A DNA stretch of 64,000 nucleotides from Skeletonema tropicum (taxonomy: Eukaryota > Bacillariophyta > Thalassiosirophyceae > Thalassiosirales > Thalassiosiraceae), in contig CM074132.1 in the NCBI GenBank assembly GCA_037178625.1, positions 930,001 to 994,000 on the forward strand, read 5' to 3'. Positions 31,040-41,921 of the stretch are shown here, piece after piece. The notes beneath the pieces are model-generated. The model was not told the DNA's origin. It ran no database searches and was given only the letters and a program-made list of their open reading frames with translations. The position numbers and the translations under genes are program-made. How positions within the stretch are numbered: the first letter of the stretch is position 1; every line of letters starts with the position of its first letter.

Positions 31040-31328
31040 GTGATAGGTCATAAGATCTATTAAAAGGAAACTTTAAACTTCATAAATACGCATTAACTTA
31101 TTGTAACTACGTGCAAACGCAAGTCTAACTCTCTTCGTGAAGATGAAGCATCTCTTCACATCAGCATCCACATGAACTTGAAGAAAAACAAATTTCTTCA
31201 ATGAATAGAAAACCACTGTATACGTAACTTAAGTAGATCACTATTTTAGAGCTCTTGAGAGAGACGTTGCTCTGGCTGAGGTGATGAAAATACACATGCT
31301 TTGTGGTTCAGAGGGAATAAAATTATGA

Positions 31329-34300
31329 TTAATTAAATGATTCCCTTGTCTGCCTTTCACGTTCCTTATCTTCGGCAGCATTCCTTGCCATTTGTATTAA
31401 AGACGAGGCACCTTCTCCCGTTGCATCAACCAACTCTCGAAAGATTCCATTTTCTTCTATTAACTCAATTGGCGAGCCAAACTCGGCCAACTTCCCATCG
31501 GCCATGACAATTATCTTGTCGTAATCCATAATCGTGTCGAGTCTGTGAGCAATAGTTAGCAGGGTCGTCGATTGGAAACGAGTACGCAGCATCTTTTGAA
31601 TGAAGCTGTCTGTCTCTCCGTCGATGTTGGCAGTTGCTTCATCCATAAGAAGCAGCTTCGGTTTGGAAAGAATGGCACGGGCCAGGACAAGTAAACTTCT
31701 CTCACCAACAGAGTAGTTTGCGCCTCCCTCCTCTACTCGAGAATCCAAATATTCAATCCCTCTTCCGGTGCTGAGCATTCGAACAGAAGCGAGTGCATCA
31801 AGCAATTTCTCATCTGAGGATATTCCGAAAGGATCTAAGCACTCTCTCAGGGTCCCAGCAAATAGGAATGGATCTTGTGGGATGATCACGATACCATTCG
31901 GCCGACCACGAATGTCAGAAAGACCCAACTTCGAAATGTTGACATTGTCAACTGTGATTTTGCCACTCTCTATTTCGACAAGGCGAAACAACGCTGTTGC
32001 TAACGTGCTCTTGCCAGCTCCAGTCCTACCAACCACACCACAGTGTTGACCTGCCTCTACTCGGAATGAGAGCCCGTTGAGAGCTAGGGGTAAGCGAGGG
32101 CGATACCGCATCTTAACATTGCGAAACTCTAGCTCCCCCTTCATTGGCCATGAAGGATCAACGACAGAGTCTCCCTTCTTGTCAAAATTAGATTCTTGAG
32201 GAGTCTCCGTCATCCTTGATATCCGCTCAATTGCAGTCACTGCACCCTCTGCTTCTGCACAATTGTCCACTAAGAAGCTCAAAGAAACTGTGAGGCCTGC
32301 CGACCAGCGGATAAGGAGGGCTACTACCCCTGCTTCAAGTGCAAGCGTTCCATTGAAGCTAATAACTATGATGCTTGCGATGAAAACAATGAAAGCTCCA
32401 AGTAATTCTATCCGAATCCCCAACCATCTCTGAGCACTGAGAAAATTCATCTGAGCAGAGGTATTTTTATCGGCAAAGTCATGAAAACGACGTATAAAGG
32501 TGTCCTCCTTCCTGAACGTTCGGATTGTCGCGGCGCCCTCGATTCCTTCTGAGAGCATCGCCTGTAAAGGCGAGCGGGACAAAGCGTCAAGCCTGTGCAA
32601 GTCAGCCCCAGATTTGCGATAGTGGATCTGGATTAACCAATAGAAAAATGTCACCGGGAGCATGACGAGTATCATCCACGGGAGAATAACAAGCATGACA
32701 ACTAGGGCAGTCAAAAACCAACTCAGCGCGATAAGGAGCATGCTCATAGACCAGACAAGTGTCACGTCGAGAATCTCTGCATCGTATGTGAATCTGTTTA
32801 GAAGCCTCCCCATTGGAGTCGTCTCAAAAAAGTACATGGGTGCGTGAAGGACGTAGTGGGTCATTTCTTCGTACAAATTCTGTGAGCAGCGGATGCCTCC
32901 TGTAACGATCCAGAGTGTTCTAGCAAATGCGCATATGAATGCAAGCACCAATAGTATTGCATAGACGAGCAGGTACCCGTACTGCGCTGGTATTCCATCC
33001 GCCTGGGGAGGAAATGTGACGCCAAATGCATACATTGGTTCATGGCACCCATGTGTCCAAAAGGCGATCCACCACTCTGTGCCAAAATAGAATAACTTCT
33101 CGAGTACAAACAACAAAAAGATGCCCATCGTAAAGGAAGTTCCCCCACCCGACTGAAACCACAGAAGCCACGCCCATATCCGCGTTAGTCCGTGCTCGCG
33201 CGTTTCCGTCGTCATTAAGGCATCTGCCACATTATCGTTCATCATGGCATTCTTGAATTTATCAACATGAGTGTTCTTCAACACCGAATGGTTCAATCCG
33301 CTACTGTTTTCTTGCTCGCCTCCATCCTCTTGGACAGCGGTCCTTATCGAATCGATGGCAAGTTTTGCTTTTGGGTCTTCCTCAACGACCTCCATTAGAT
33401 TGTCCCAATTTCCACAGAATGGTATGCTTCCATCTACAACGACCATTATTTCGTCAACGCGGTTCAGGAAATGAGAGGCATGAGTCACAAGTACTGTAGC
33501 CGTATTGGCAAGCAACTTATTCCCTGATTGTTCAAATAATCGTTCAAAGACCATTCGTGCTGTGCCTGCGTCGAGTGCACTAAGTGGATCATCAAACAAG
33601 GCAATATCTGGATTGGAATATACCACGCGTGCTAATGAAACACGTTGTTTCTGCCCACCACTCAAAGTTACACCGCGCTCACCTATTTCGGTTAAATCCC
33701 CATAAGGGAGTTGTTTGATATCTTCACGGAGGCAACATGCATCTAGCACTTGATTGTAACGGGCAACATCAAAGTCACTACCAAATAAAATGTTTTCGCG
33801 TACCGTTGAATTTAGAATGAACGCAACTTGGCTGGCGTAAGCCACCTTCCCTCGGCGTTCAATTGTCGTAGATGGTGATGCTGATACTTCGCCAATGATA
33901 GCATTGATGATCGTTGACTTGCCACTGCCTACTGGGCCTACAATGGCGAGGATCTCTCCCGGTCTAACCGACATATTCACCCCTCGAACAGTATAACATC
34001 CATTGCTACCTAAACCACAAGATTGGTCATCGTCTTCCGATGAAGCGGACGACGAATCATCACCTCCTATCCGAAACACCCCATCTTTCACTACTAGTAA
34101 CGGCTCATTGTCAATGGAAAATTGTTGTTCCAGTGGAGAAATACTGCCACCGGAAGAATTTCTTTCTTCGCTTGTTGATGAGGTTTCACATATAATATTG
34201 TCGGAAGAGCCATTGATACGATCTTCTTTTCTGTCAACCGCCAAAACAGAAAGTTGCTTTGTACTGCCTCCGTTGCCAATCTTTCCATCTCTATCATGAA

Positions 34301-35819
34301 CAACATCAGCACCAGAAATATTATTTGTCCGGACCTCCCTCTTCATAAAGATGGCTAACCTCCTTGCACTTTCTCTTGCTTGTGCAACCTTACCTACCAA
34401 TCTGCTAGCATAATTGATAGGAAACCGCAGTGCGTTGAAGAGCAACAGCGCTGTAAACGCATCGGCAGTAGTCAACACATTCCCCGACAATACATAGGCA
34501 GTAAAAGCACCAGCACTAGCCAGCACAGGACTGATAAACTGCACTGCCATGACTGTACTCCAAACATACAACTCCTTCCGTAGTAACGCCAACTCCTGTC
34601 GGCGAATATCATTCATTCGTTTAATATACCTTGACTCGTAATTGTTCAGTTTCGTAACCTTAATCCCCTGCAACATGGCATTCACAATCTCCACACGTTT
34701 ATCCGTCACCTTCACCCTCTGTTTCCGTATTTCCATCATTTTATTCGTAATCCGTTGAACGACTGGTGCAAAGAATATCAAGCTGACGATTCCCACTGCC
34801 ATGCTTGGTCCTACCACAACCACCAGTGCAATCGCGACCAATATCATGCTCAGGGGAGCACTCCATAACAAGTGACCTTCCGCAGTCACCTCATACAGTT
34901 TTTGAACGTCGATCGCGAATAGATTGGCAATCGAGCCGGTGGTTAGACCTGCCCTCCCCTCGGGTGTCAATTGCAATACTCGTTCATAAATTGCTGACAA
35001 TAGTGAGACCCGTAACGTTACTCCAGATCGCAACGCCAAGTACTTTTGACGATGTGTCCCATATGCATTCAAGATGTCCATGATGAATATCGAAATCACA
35101 TAGGGTATACCATCCACGAATACGGATTGTGCCGGGTTTTCTTCTAATATACGGAGCAGTCTCCAAACGAATAATGGTAAGGAGACTTGTGCAACGACTG
35201 TGATGAGCTGACAGAATCCTGCAGGGATGAAGGTTGGCGAGGCTATCGTCCAGAGGGTGGAAGTTAGAGTTTTGTTGGGATTTATTATCCTCTTCTTTTT
35301 TGACTTCGCAGCTGGAGCCTCAGATGATGATGATGATGTAGCCTTCTTTGCATTATAAACCGAATTGAACTTGGGCTGCAATTCTGCTGCTCTCATGCAC
35401 ATAGGCGTCGCATACAAGTCAGCATGAGTCAGTTGCTGTTGCCCGTCAAGACTTACATCGTCGTCGTCAAGCTCATCTAAATCAAAGTCATCATCTGTCG
35501 CATGTGGATTCTGACGCAATCGACGCTCCCGTTCCTCATTGAGAGTTCGCCGCCGCTTCTGCCGCCGCTTGGTATGGCGGTGTATCGAAGCTCCTTTTCG
35601 GAGGATGTCATTCATGTAGCTGTAGGACCACCTTCGCAGGATAGATGGCGGCGAAGTGCCACTGTAGTCGCTGGAGGTGCCTTTATCTTCGGGCCATTGT
35701 AGGGTGTTGGTTACAGAGGTGACATTCCCTGAGGCGACGGCTGTAACTGTGGTAGTGGCAGATGATGATGGAGGCGTGGAGGTCGGTGTATCAATAATAA
35801 TATTGCTTCTAGCTGTCAT
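31329..35819 (-). CDS. ABC transporter, ABCC/MRP subfamily
   Basis: A single exon of 1496 residues with the full TMD1-NBD1-TMD2-NBD2 layout of the multidrug-resistance-associated protein family, which exports conjugates or other organic anions using ATP. NBD1 has Walker A GPVGSGKS (about residue 630), signature LSGGQKQR (about 723) and Walker B IALFDDP with the ABCC-type Asp in place of the catalytic Glu. NBD2 has Walker A GRTGAGKS (about 1268) and Walker B LLLMDEATANID, but its signature reads YSVGERSLLVLARAI, typical for the second site of ABCC proteins. There is no extra N-terminal TMD0; instead a polar, basic 180-residue leader precedes TMD1. The membrane location (vacuole, plasma or other) cannot be read from the sequence. 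Confidence 0.93.
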   Translation of the reverse strand: MTARSNIIIDTPTSTPPSSSATTTVTAVASGNVTSVTNTLQWPEDKGTSSDYSGTSPPSILRRWSYSYMNDILRKGASIHRHTKRRQKRRRTLNEERERRLRQNPHATDDDFDLDELDDDDVSLDGQQQLTHADLYATPMCMRAAELQPKFNSVYNAKKATSSSSSEAPAAKSKKKRIINPNKTLTSTLWTIASPTFIPAGFCQLITVVAQVSLPLFVWRLLRILEENPAQSVFVDGIPYVISIFIMDILNAYGTHRQKYLALRSGVTLRVSLLSAIYERVLQLTPEGRAGLTTGSIANLFAIDVQKLYEVTAEGHLLWSAPLSMILVAIALVVVVGPSMAVGIVSLIFFAPVVQRITNKMMEIRKQRVKVTDKRVEIVNAMLQGIKVTKLNNYESRYIKRMNDIRRQELALLRKELYVWSTVMAVQFISPVLASAGAFTAYVLSGNVLTTADAFTALLLFNALRFPINYASRLVGKVAQARESARRLAIFMKREVRTNNISGADVVHDRDGKIGNGGSTKQLSVLAVDRKEDRINGSSDNIICETSSTSEERNSSGGSISPLEQQFSIDNEPLLVVKDGVFRIGGDDSSSASSEDDDQSCGLGSNGCYTVRGVNMSVRPGEILAIVGPVGSGKSTIINAIIGEVSASPSTTIERRGKVAYASQVAFILNSTVRENILFGSDFDVARYNQVLDACCLREDIKQLPYGDLTEIGERGVTLSGGQKQRVSLARVVYSNPDIALFDDPLSALDAGTARMVFERLFEQSGNKLLANTATVLVTHASHFLNRVDEIMVVVDGSIPFCGNWDNLMEVVEEDPKAKLAIDSIRTAVQEDGGEQENSSGLNHSVLKNTHVDKFKNAMMNDNVADALMTTETREHGLTRIWAWLLWFQSGGGTSFTMGIFLLFVLEKLFYFGTEWWIAFWTHGCHEPMYAFGVTFPPQADGIPAQYGYLLVYAILLVLAFICAFARTLWIVTGGIRCSQNLYEEMTHYVLHAPMYFFETTPMGRLLNRFTYDAEILDVTLVWSMSMLLIALSWFLTALVVMLVILPWMILVMLPVTFFYWLIQIHYRKSGADLHRLDALSRSPLQAMLSEGIEGAATIRTFRKEDTFIRRFHDFADKNTSAQMNFLSAQRWLGIRIELLGAFIVFIASIIVISFNGTLALEAGVVALLIRWSAGLTVSLSFLVDNCAEAEGAVTAIERISRMTETPQESNFDKKGDSVVDPSWPMKGELEFRNVKMRYRPRLPLALNGLSFRVEAGQHCGVVGRTGAGKSTLATALFRLVEIESGKITVDNVNISKLGLSDIRGRPNGIVIIPQDPFLFAGTLRECLDPFGISSDEKLLDALASVRMLSTGRGIEYLDSRVEEGGANYSVGERSLLVLARAILSKPKLLLMDEATANIDGETDSFIQKMLRTRFQSTTLLTIAHRLDTIMDYDKIIVMADGKLAEFGSPIELIEENGIFRELVDATGEGASSLIQMARNAAEDKERERQTRESFN

Positions 35820-36736
35820 TGTTGAAATCAGACTGTTTGCACTCAGTCATATGCTGATTGACGTGCAATATGTTGATTCCCTGGGCTGACCAAAACAAAT
35901 AATGAACTGAACTCAACACAGCGACAACGTTCAATCCATGTGAAAGACATGATGTGGAGAACACCTCTGTGCATGTGTGGATGAACCAAGAGGTTTCACA
36001 AAATTATTGTGGTCTTTTGAGAGTTAGTAAATTTTAAGTTGTGTTTGTGACTCAGCGTGTCCAAAGCTCGCCGCCAGCGGGGAGGTACCCGCGTAGAAAG
36101 GTGCTCGGATAGAGGGCCTATTTTTTGCCCGCTGTACTATTTTATGCCATTAAATTTATGTAGAGGTTTTGCAAAAAGGATAATTAGCCCTCTAACTTTA
36201 AAAGTAAGCCCCCTCATCATATTTTCACAATAAGGTTATCCTCTCATGTAAAAGAACATGTCAGTTAGTGAGGTTTTTAAAAGCATCATGTATGAATAAT
36301 GATGTGAAGATGTGTCCCTTCAAGTGTAAATAAGCCTTTCTAAAACATCCCTCCGTCAGAGCAGGTGCCCCGTCATTCAAAGCGAAAGCTCAGTCTTAAT
36401 TAATTGGGAATCTATCTAAAAGTCAAAATCGCGTGGTTGAGAAACGATAAAGTATCTTTCACTCAACTCACTCAACCATAAATAAGTATGTATGAGCCAA
36501 CCACCAGCCAATGCACTCTCTCATGATTGGCAGCACCATGCATTGATTGAGACCTATCGTATCCTCTATCCTACCACTGCAGCAAGCATTCTTCCATCTA
36601 CGTTTTCCATTGCGTAGCTACTTCAAGATATACTTTCATCTATCAAAGAGATCTTCAATCTTACGCTTGCAATCGCAGCGCACTCGCAGCACTTACTTTT
36701 TCTTCAACTGCGGCATCTGCATCAGAACTGACCAAT
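35820..36736. other. Divergent spacer between the ABCC gene and the multi-TM gene
   Basis: 917 bp shared by two divergently transcribed genes. There is no supported ORF. It is AT-rich with scattered short repeats and presumably holds both promoters. Confidence 0.5.
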
Positions 36737-37828
36737 ATGAATGAATCAAACATACAATCCACAATGAGTGAAGAAGACGTGGAACTACCGACGGATTTTC
36801 CGACCACTATCGACACGAGCAATAGCGAACCGAAACCGAAACCAACTGCCATGTCCATCCTCAAAAAGGTTATGAATGCACTCAACTTACTCAGCTACAT
36901 TGTAGTAGTTTCCACATATATTCATGCAACCTATTCCGACACTGGAATCAACGACGTTACCGATGAAGAACTACTCTTCAAGCATCCAACGCTTCTTACG
37001 CCCAATTATAGATCTACCAAATTTATTTGGGGTGTTATTTTCTTCACCCAAGGTGTGTTTGCGGTGGCACAACTTGCATTACCGCGTTGCCGTGATCACA
37101 TCTTGCTGATAGAAGGCATTGGTCCCATGTATATTCTGGCTTCTGTGTCACAATTGATCTGGTATTTGTCTTGGGCGTATGGAATGTTGGTTACCTCGAT
37201 GGTGTTTTTTATTGGAGTGGTTGTGTGTTCAGTGGGCCTTCTTGTACGTCAGTATCGAACTTTCCGATTTGCAGAGAAGAAGATGGAATTGTCGAATGCA
37301 GCCGATATGATCGTTCCTGGAAGTCATGTTCAAAAGAAGGAAGAGGATAGCGTAGATGATGGATATTATTTATTACGCCTTCCATTTGGGATCTACGCTG
37401 GCTGGATAGTGTCCATTTTCCCTCTCATGCTAAGCATTGTCCTCTCTACATCCGAGGTTGACGTTGTTGCCCTCGTTTGGGTAGCTGTAATGAGTGTCGC
37501 TCTACTAACTGGATTATCAATGGGGCTGCTCCTTCGGAAAGAGAATGGACTACCATCCTACAGCATCCCGTCAGTGGTTGCCTACTTCTTCTGTGGAGTA
37601 CGAGTTGAGTTAGAAGCACCCAGTGATATTATCTTGGCAACATATGACGAAGCTTACTTGAATTTGATGAGGAATGTCAGTGCAATAGCCGCGGTGATGC
37701 TATTTGTGACAGCATTTTCACGTTTCGTTGCTGTTTATTTGAGAGATTTATGTGTAAAGAAGGAGGAGGAGAATTCTGAGTACGATGCTACTGCAGGGCT
37801 TGACGGAGGTGATTACGTTCAGGCTTAG
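36737..37828 (+). CDS. Multi-span membrane protein, possibly distant TspO/MBR-like
   Basis: A single exon of 363 residues. A polar 40-residue N-terminus is followed by about eight hydrophobic segments (roughly residues 48-66, 90-110, 124-140, 145-170, 218-238, 243-265, 275-290 and 312-335). The fifth contains LPFGIYAGWIVSIF, which resembles the LPFSIYLGWI signature seen in some bacterial tryptophan-rich-sensory-protein relatives. On this basis a TspO-like fold is a guess. A loop at about 195-213 and the C-terminus are acidic and probably cytosolic. The start is the first ATG after upstream stops. No substrate or partner is evident. Confidence 0.7.
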   Translation: MNESNIQSTMSEEDVELPTDFPTTIDTSNSEPKPKPTAMSILKKVMNALNLLSYIVVVSTYIHATYSDTGINDVTDEELLFKHPTLLTPNYRSTKFIWGVIFFTQGVFAVAQLALPRCRDHILLIEGIGPMYILASVSQLIWYLSWAYGMLVTSMVFFIGVVVCSVGLLVRQYRTFRFAEKKMELSNAADMIVPGSHVQKKEEDSVDDGYYLLRLPFGIYAGWIVSIFPLMLSIVLSTSEVDVVALVWVAVMSVALLTGLSMGLLLRKENGLPSYSIPSVVAYFFCGVRVELEAPSDIILATYDEAYLNLMRNVSAIAAVMLFVTAFSRFVAVYLRDLCVKKEEENSEYDATAGLDGGDYVQA

Positions 37829-37983
37829 GAATGGAAATGGTAGTTTTATGTTGTCTGCGATGCAGTATCGCTTTATTTGCACAGATTTAGCAGTTTCATT
37901 GTTTAGATTGAGGATTTAGTTTTTAGTAAGATCATCTTGTTTGCATTTACTTTGTGCATAGGATTTAGTCCTAATGCATAGTT

Positions 37984-40055
37984 TTATTTCTCGAAGGAAG
38001 AATCCTGAAGTCGAACTTTACCCACCTTTTTCTGATTGGTAACATTGATGATGTTATGCAGCTTGATAGACATTTCTAGGAAATACTCTATAACATGCTT
38101 CAGATCTCTCTTGCAGAAATTTTCAGGCTTCATCTCTCTTGTCAAGGTAAACGCGAAATTGCCCTTGATATTCCGAAAGCTGAGCTGACCTCCTATGCCT
38201 ACCTCTTGCAATGATCGATTCCATTCGACTATTCTTGCAGATATACCTGCCGCTTTCCTGTCTTGATCGAACCAAGTTTGGACAATAATGTTGTGAGACA
38301 AGCCCTCTGGGACCTCCAATGTATAATCAAGTCCTTTGTAGGTGAATGTTGCCTTCCCTGAACTATAAAGACGGTTGATAATGCTGTTAGCAGATGTCGA
38401 ATTAAGTTCTTGTATGAACATGTCTACAGATTGACGCAATGAGAGGGGTTTTGAATGACATTGCTGCGACGTATGTTGATTGCGTTCGTTCATAACAAGC
38501 CCGCTTGGAAATGAAGACTTTTCTTGAGATGCTGTGTGTTTGCGGGATATGTTAAGAGAGTATCAGTATCACAATTAGTTGAAACGAGATAGCTCCAAAA
38601 CAAGGCATTACGACAAAACTTACACAATGCATCAATGCAACTTTTCAACTTGAGCGTATATTGTATTCTCCCCTTGAGACCGGAATTCGCAGTCAAATGT
38701 AGTGGACACAAAGGATTTCCCGTTACAGGACTAGTGCTGTGAGTATCCAAGTACTTCAGAATGGCATCCCGCTCAAAACTGTTCCCTTCAAAATCAGTCA
38801 TTGGTTCTCTCATTACTTCCTTTGTTAGAGGGCACAAATATTGCTTGGTAAGGGTTTCAACCGCTGGCTGGAATGTATCATAGCTTGAAATAGCATGAGC
38901 CTTGGGAGCAGCTGCAGTTGAAGATTGAAGAGTCGCCTTTGGTTGTTTCGTAGATGACGGTACCCAAGATGGAGTAGGTTTACTGGGCTTATCGCTGCAT
39001 TGCATCCTTCCATCAACAGACGATTTTCTAGCAAATGAGGTACTCTTACCGGTCTTATCATCTTCATTAAAGATAGAAGGGCAACTTGTAGAATGCTTGT
39101 GCTTGACATCTGACTTGTATTGTTGATTCTTAGTGCATTCAGTTCTTGATACTTTTTTGGTAGTTGATGTCTTGTGATCAGTAAGTTTGCTTCCTTTATT
39201 GGAGGTCGTCTTGGTGGAATTCGACTTACCAGTACTAACTGGTTTCTCGCCCTTTGAGCTGATAGCATTGCTTCTCTTGGGAGAAGTCTTTTTGCTGCTA
39301 GAATCCTTGCAATGTTTACCTGAAGAAGATGGACTCTTCTTCTGCTTATTGTGGTGCTTGCTGTGTGATGCAGTAGCTGGCTTGTGCTTGTCATTAGAAC
39401 TTGTCATCTTTCTGTTCTTAATTCGATTACTGTGTAGCCCTTCGTCATCACTGCCCGAGTCTTCACTTGTCGTACTACAGCTGCTCTTTTTTTCTATTTT
39501 TGTAGGGTTCGAGGGGTTCATACGGCGAGAAGGACGACTGACACGCCCCCACTGTTTCTTATTGATGCCCGGCTTCTTAGATATGTCTATTTTTTTGTTA
39601 ACGTCAGCCTTGTGAGGATCTCTTTTATTGGAAGCAGATTTTGTTGCTGCTTTCGTCATAGCTTTCTCCGAAGGACTCTGAGGTACTGACGGGACTGATT
39701 GCTGCTGCTTCTGCTGTTGAGCATTTCCTCGAGCGGTTTGTTGGGCCGTTTCTTGAGCAGCTGCAGCTGCAGCATTTGCCTTTTCCTTGGCAATCAATCT
39801 TGCATCATACTCTCTCCTACTTGCCAAGTATTCTCCATCTAATAGAAAACTCTTGGCACCCATGACATCATGGAATCGTTTTGAAACTTCCTCCGCTTCT
39901 TCTTTCGACTGATCAGTTGGCTGCTTATCCGGATGGAGCTGCAGCATTAGCTTCTTGTATGCCTTTCCGATCTCATCATCGCATGCACCAAATTCTATTT
40001 CGAGAACTTGGTATGGATTGAGCAGCGGCTCACCTTTAGGAGAGAAGAATACCAT
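37984..40055 (-). CDS. J-domain plus U-box protein (putative chaperone-linked E3 ligase)
   Basis: Exon 1 (40055-38624) and exon 2 (38531-37984) are joined across a 92-bp intron (GTAAGT...CACAG, phase 1), giving 659 residues. The N-terminus is a J-domain (about residues 12-80) with HPD at 41-43. Then come an Ala/Gln stretch, about 280 residues of Lys/Ser-rich low-complexity sequence, and a U-box at about 403-465 (YLCPLTKEVMREPMTD, FERDAILKYLD). The exon 2 part, about 180 residues, is a globular domain I do not recognise. J-domains recruit Hsp70 and U-boxes recruit E2 enzymes, so a quality-control ligase is inferred. The frame stays open about 34 codons upstream of this ATG (to a TGA near 40160) without another ATG, so an upstream exon or a longer N-terminus is possible. 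Confidence 0.85.
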
Positions 40056-40633
40056 GCCCCTCCTCAATTGTTTTTCTACTGTCTCAAAGTTTGTATCTAT
40101 ATGCGATGCGATGACTTGCCAGAGTCGCGGCCTCCATGATACAGCCTCGCCGGCCTGTCAATCGTACCAGCAGTAGCCGCCCAACGAGAGGAAAGGAGTG
40201 CGAAGTCAAGGGCATAAGAAGTGACATCAAATTAGCCCATTTTGATTCCTATGTACGATACATAAATTGTCCGCGAAAGGAGAGTTGTGATAAGGGTATT
40301 TGATTTGACATTTGACCAGCCTGGAGGGTACTTAGGGTCGCAGGTCGCAGATCTTCTTTAGAACTCGCTTCGTATGCGCTAAAAATAATACCTTGTAACC
40401 ACTGTGGTGATTGTATTGGTTTTAATGCTTAATACGTGATGTTTACGCTGCACCATCATAGAGATTACTCTTGTCTGCCTTATTAAATGACACGCAGCAA
40501 GATATTACTTCTCATCATCATGTTTGCCAGTACTTTCTTTTCACGCTAAACCAGAGACTACGCAATCTTGATCACAAATGATCTTGTTGAATTTAAACTT
40601 TGTATCATTCTATATCGCACTGTAATGAAGTTT
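40056..40633. other. Spacer between the J/U-box gene and the MAPR gene
   Basis: Contains the possible upstream coding extension of the J/U-box gene up to about 40157. The rest shows no ORF and should hold that gene's promoter and the 3' end of the MAPR gene. Confidence 0.4.
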
Positions 40634-41315
40634 TCATGTAGCAACTCCTTCTTCTTCTTCCTCGTCTGCATCTACCTCCTCGTCAAGATCCTCCGCAGCC
40701 GCTGCTGCTGCTGCTGCTGCTGCTTCTGCCGCTTCATTTTCCTCATGCACTCGTTCGACAATTTCCTCAACTGGATCATCCACAAGATATCCCACAAATG
40801 TATATTTGTCATGTGTCTCATACAACTCCAACCATCGATCAACTTCTTTCAACTCATTATCCGTTAACCCTTCCAAAGATTCTGATAAACAGTCCATACC
40901 CGTTCTATCCACACCCCCACGACATCCTGTGCCAAAGCTCCGTGAAGCATCCTTGCCGACCCAATCATGATATTCACCCCCCTCCGCAGTAGAATTTACC
41001 CCCGGCGCTTACATCGTAGACTCTTCCTTTGATCGATAAATATAGCGGCGTGTCTTCAAACCCATCCATCTCCTCTAGCTGCTCACGTGTTATGTGCATA
41101 GCATTCTCGGCATCTATATCATCCTTGATTTTTATTGGTTGTTCGATCCCAAGCATGACTGGTATCATTGCGTATTTGTTGTCGTAGAGACGTGCGCGGG
41201 CCTTGGAACGGGAGAGATTTCGAAAGAATTTCATGAAGAAGATGTTGTAGTCCACTCTGGAGAGGAGGACACCGGTGACGCCTACTGTTGCGGCTAGCCA
41301 AAGAGGAACTGCCAT
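40634..41315 (-). CDS. MAPR/cytochrome b5-like heme-binding protein with an apparent frameshift
   Basis: Two frames together encode one protein. The first (41315-40974) starts with a hydrophobic N-terminal anchor (about residues 4-20) and enters a cytochrome-b5-like steroid/heme-binding domain (TPLYLSIKGRVYDVSAGGKFY). The second continues it in another frame (EYHDWVGKDASRSFGTGC) down to 40634. The switch coincides with a run of six C at 40977-40982; five would keep one frame. No intron fits. The tail has an Ala run of ten (GCN repeats around 40700) and acidic residues. Homologues are membrane-associated progesterone-receptor-type proteins of the ER that support P450 enzymes. Either the assembly has one extra base, or this allele is broken in mid-domain. 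Confidence 0.75.
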
Positions 41316-41921
41316 TTTAATAGCTTGTTTGAGTAGTGTAATATGAAGATGATGATGATTATCTTCTCTACTATAGTGCTGGTGCTATTGCTTGCAAGTT
41401 GCAAGACAGCTTCTTCAGTGGACGACTTGAACGAGGAACGAGGTTAGTTGCTTGCTGCGCGCTTTTTGGATCTTGGATCTTGGATCTTTTGCGAACCCGT
41501 GAATCGAAGTGAAGGTCGGGAGTCAAGTCACAGCGTGAGTCACAACAGGGACAGTCCAGCCTTGCCTTGCAAACAACAGCTTGCTATTATATTTGTACTT
41601 GCAGCGTGACAACAACTCTGTTTGACACGGAAGAGATCAAGCAGTATCTAAGTAGGTATAGTATAAGTAGGTATGTAAGTACATAGGCATGGTTGATGAA
41701 TTACTACAGTTAAAAATGGATTGACAGTTGACAGGAAGAATCATTGAAAGGCATGAAGAAACTACGTGGAAGTGTCCATGTAAGCGCTAGAAAGGTTGCA
41801 AGTTGGGGTAACTAGAAGCTTTCAACTCATTGTTATCTACAGTTGCTTAGTATAAGAGTTAACCAAACCATCTCAACCTAATCCACCCTAGGTTTTTCAC
41901 TGACATAACTTCTTCACAAGT
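41316..41921. other. Spacer between the MAPR and AsnRS genes
   Basis: No ORF. A short tandem repeat TTGGATC x3 lies at about 41467-41488, and GATGAT repeats lie near 41347. The left part is the likely promoter of the MAPR gene. Confidence 0.45.
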
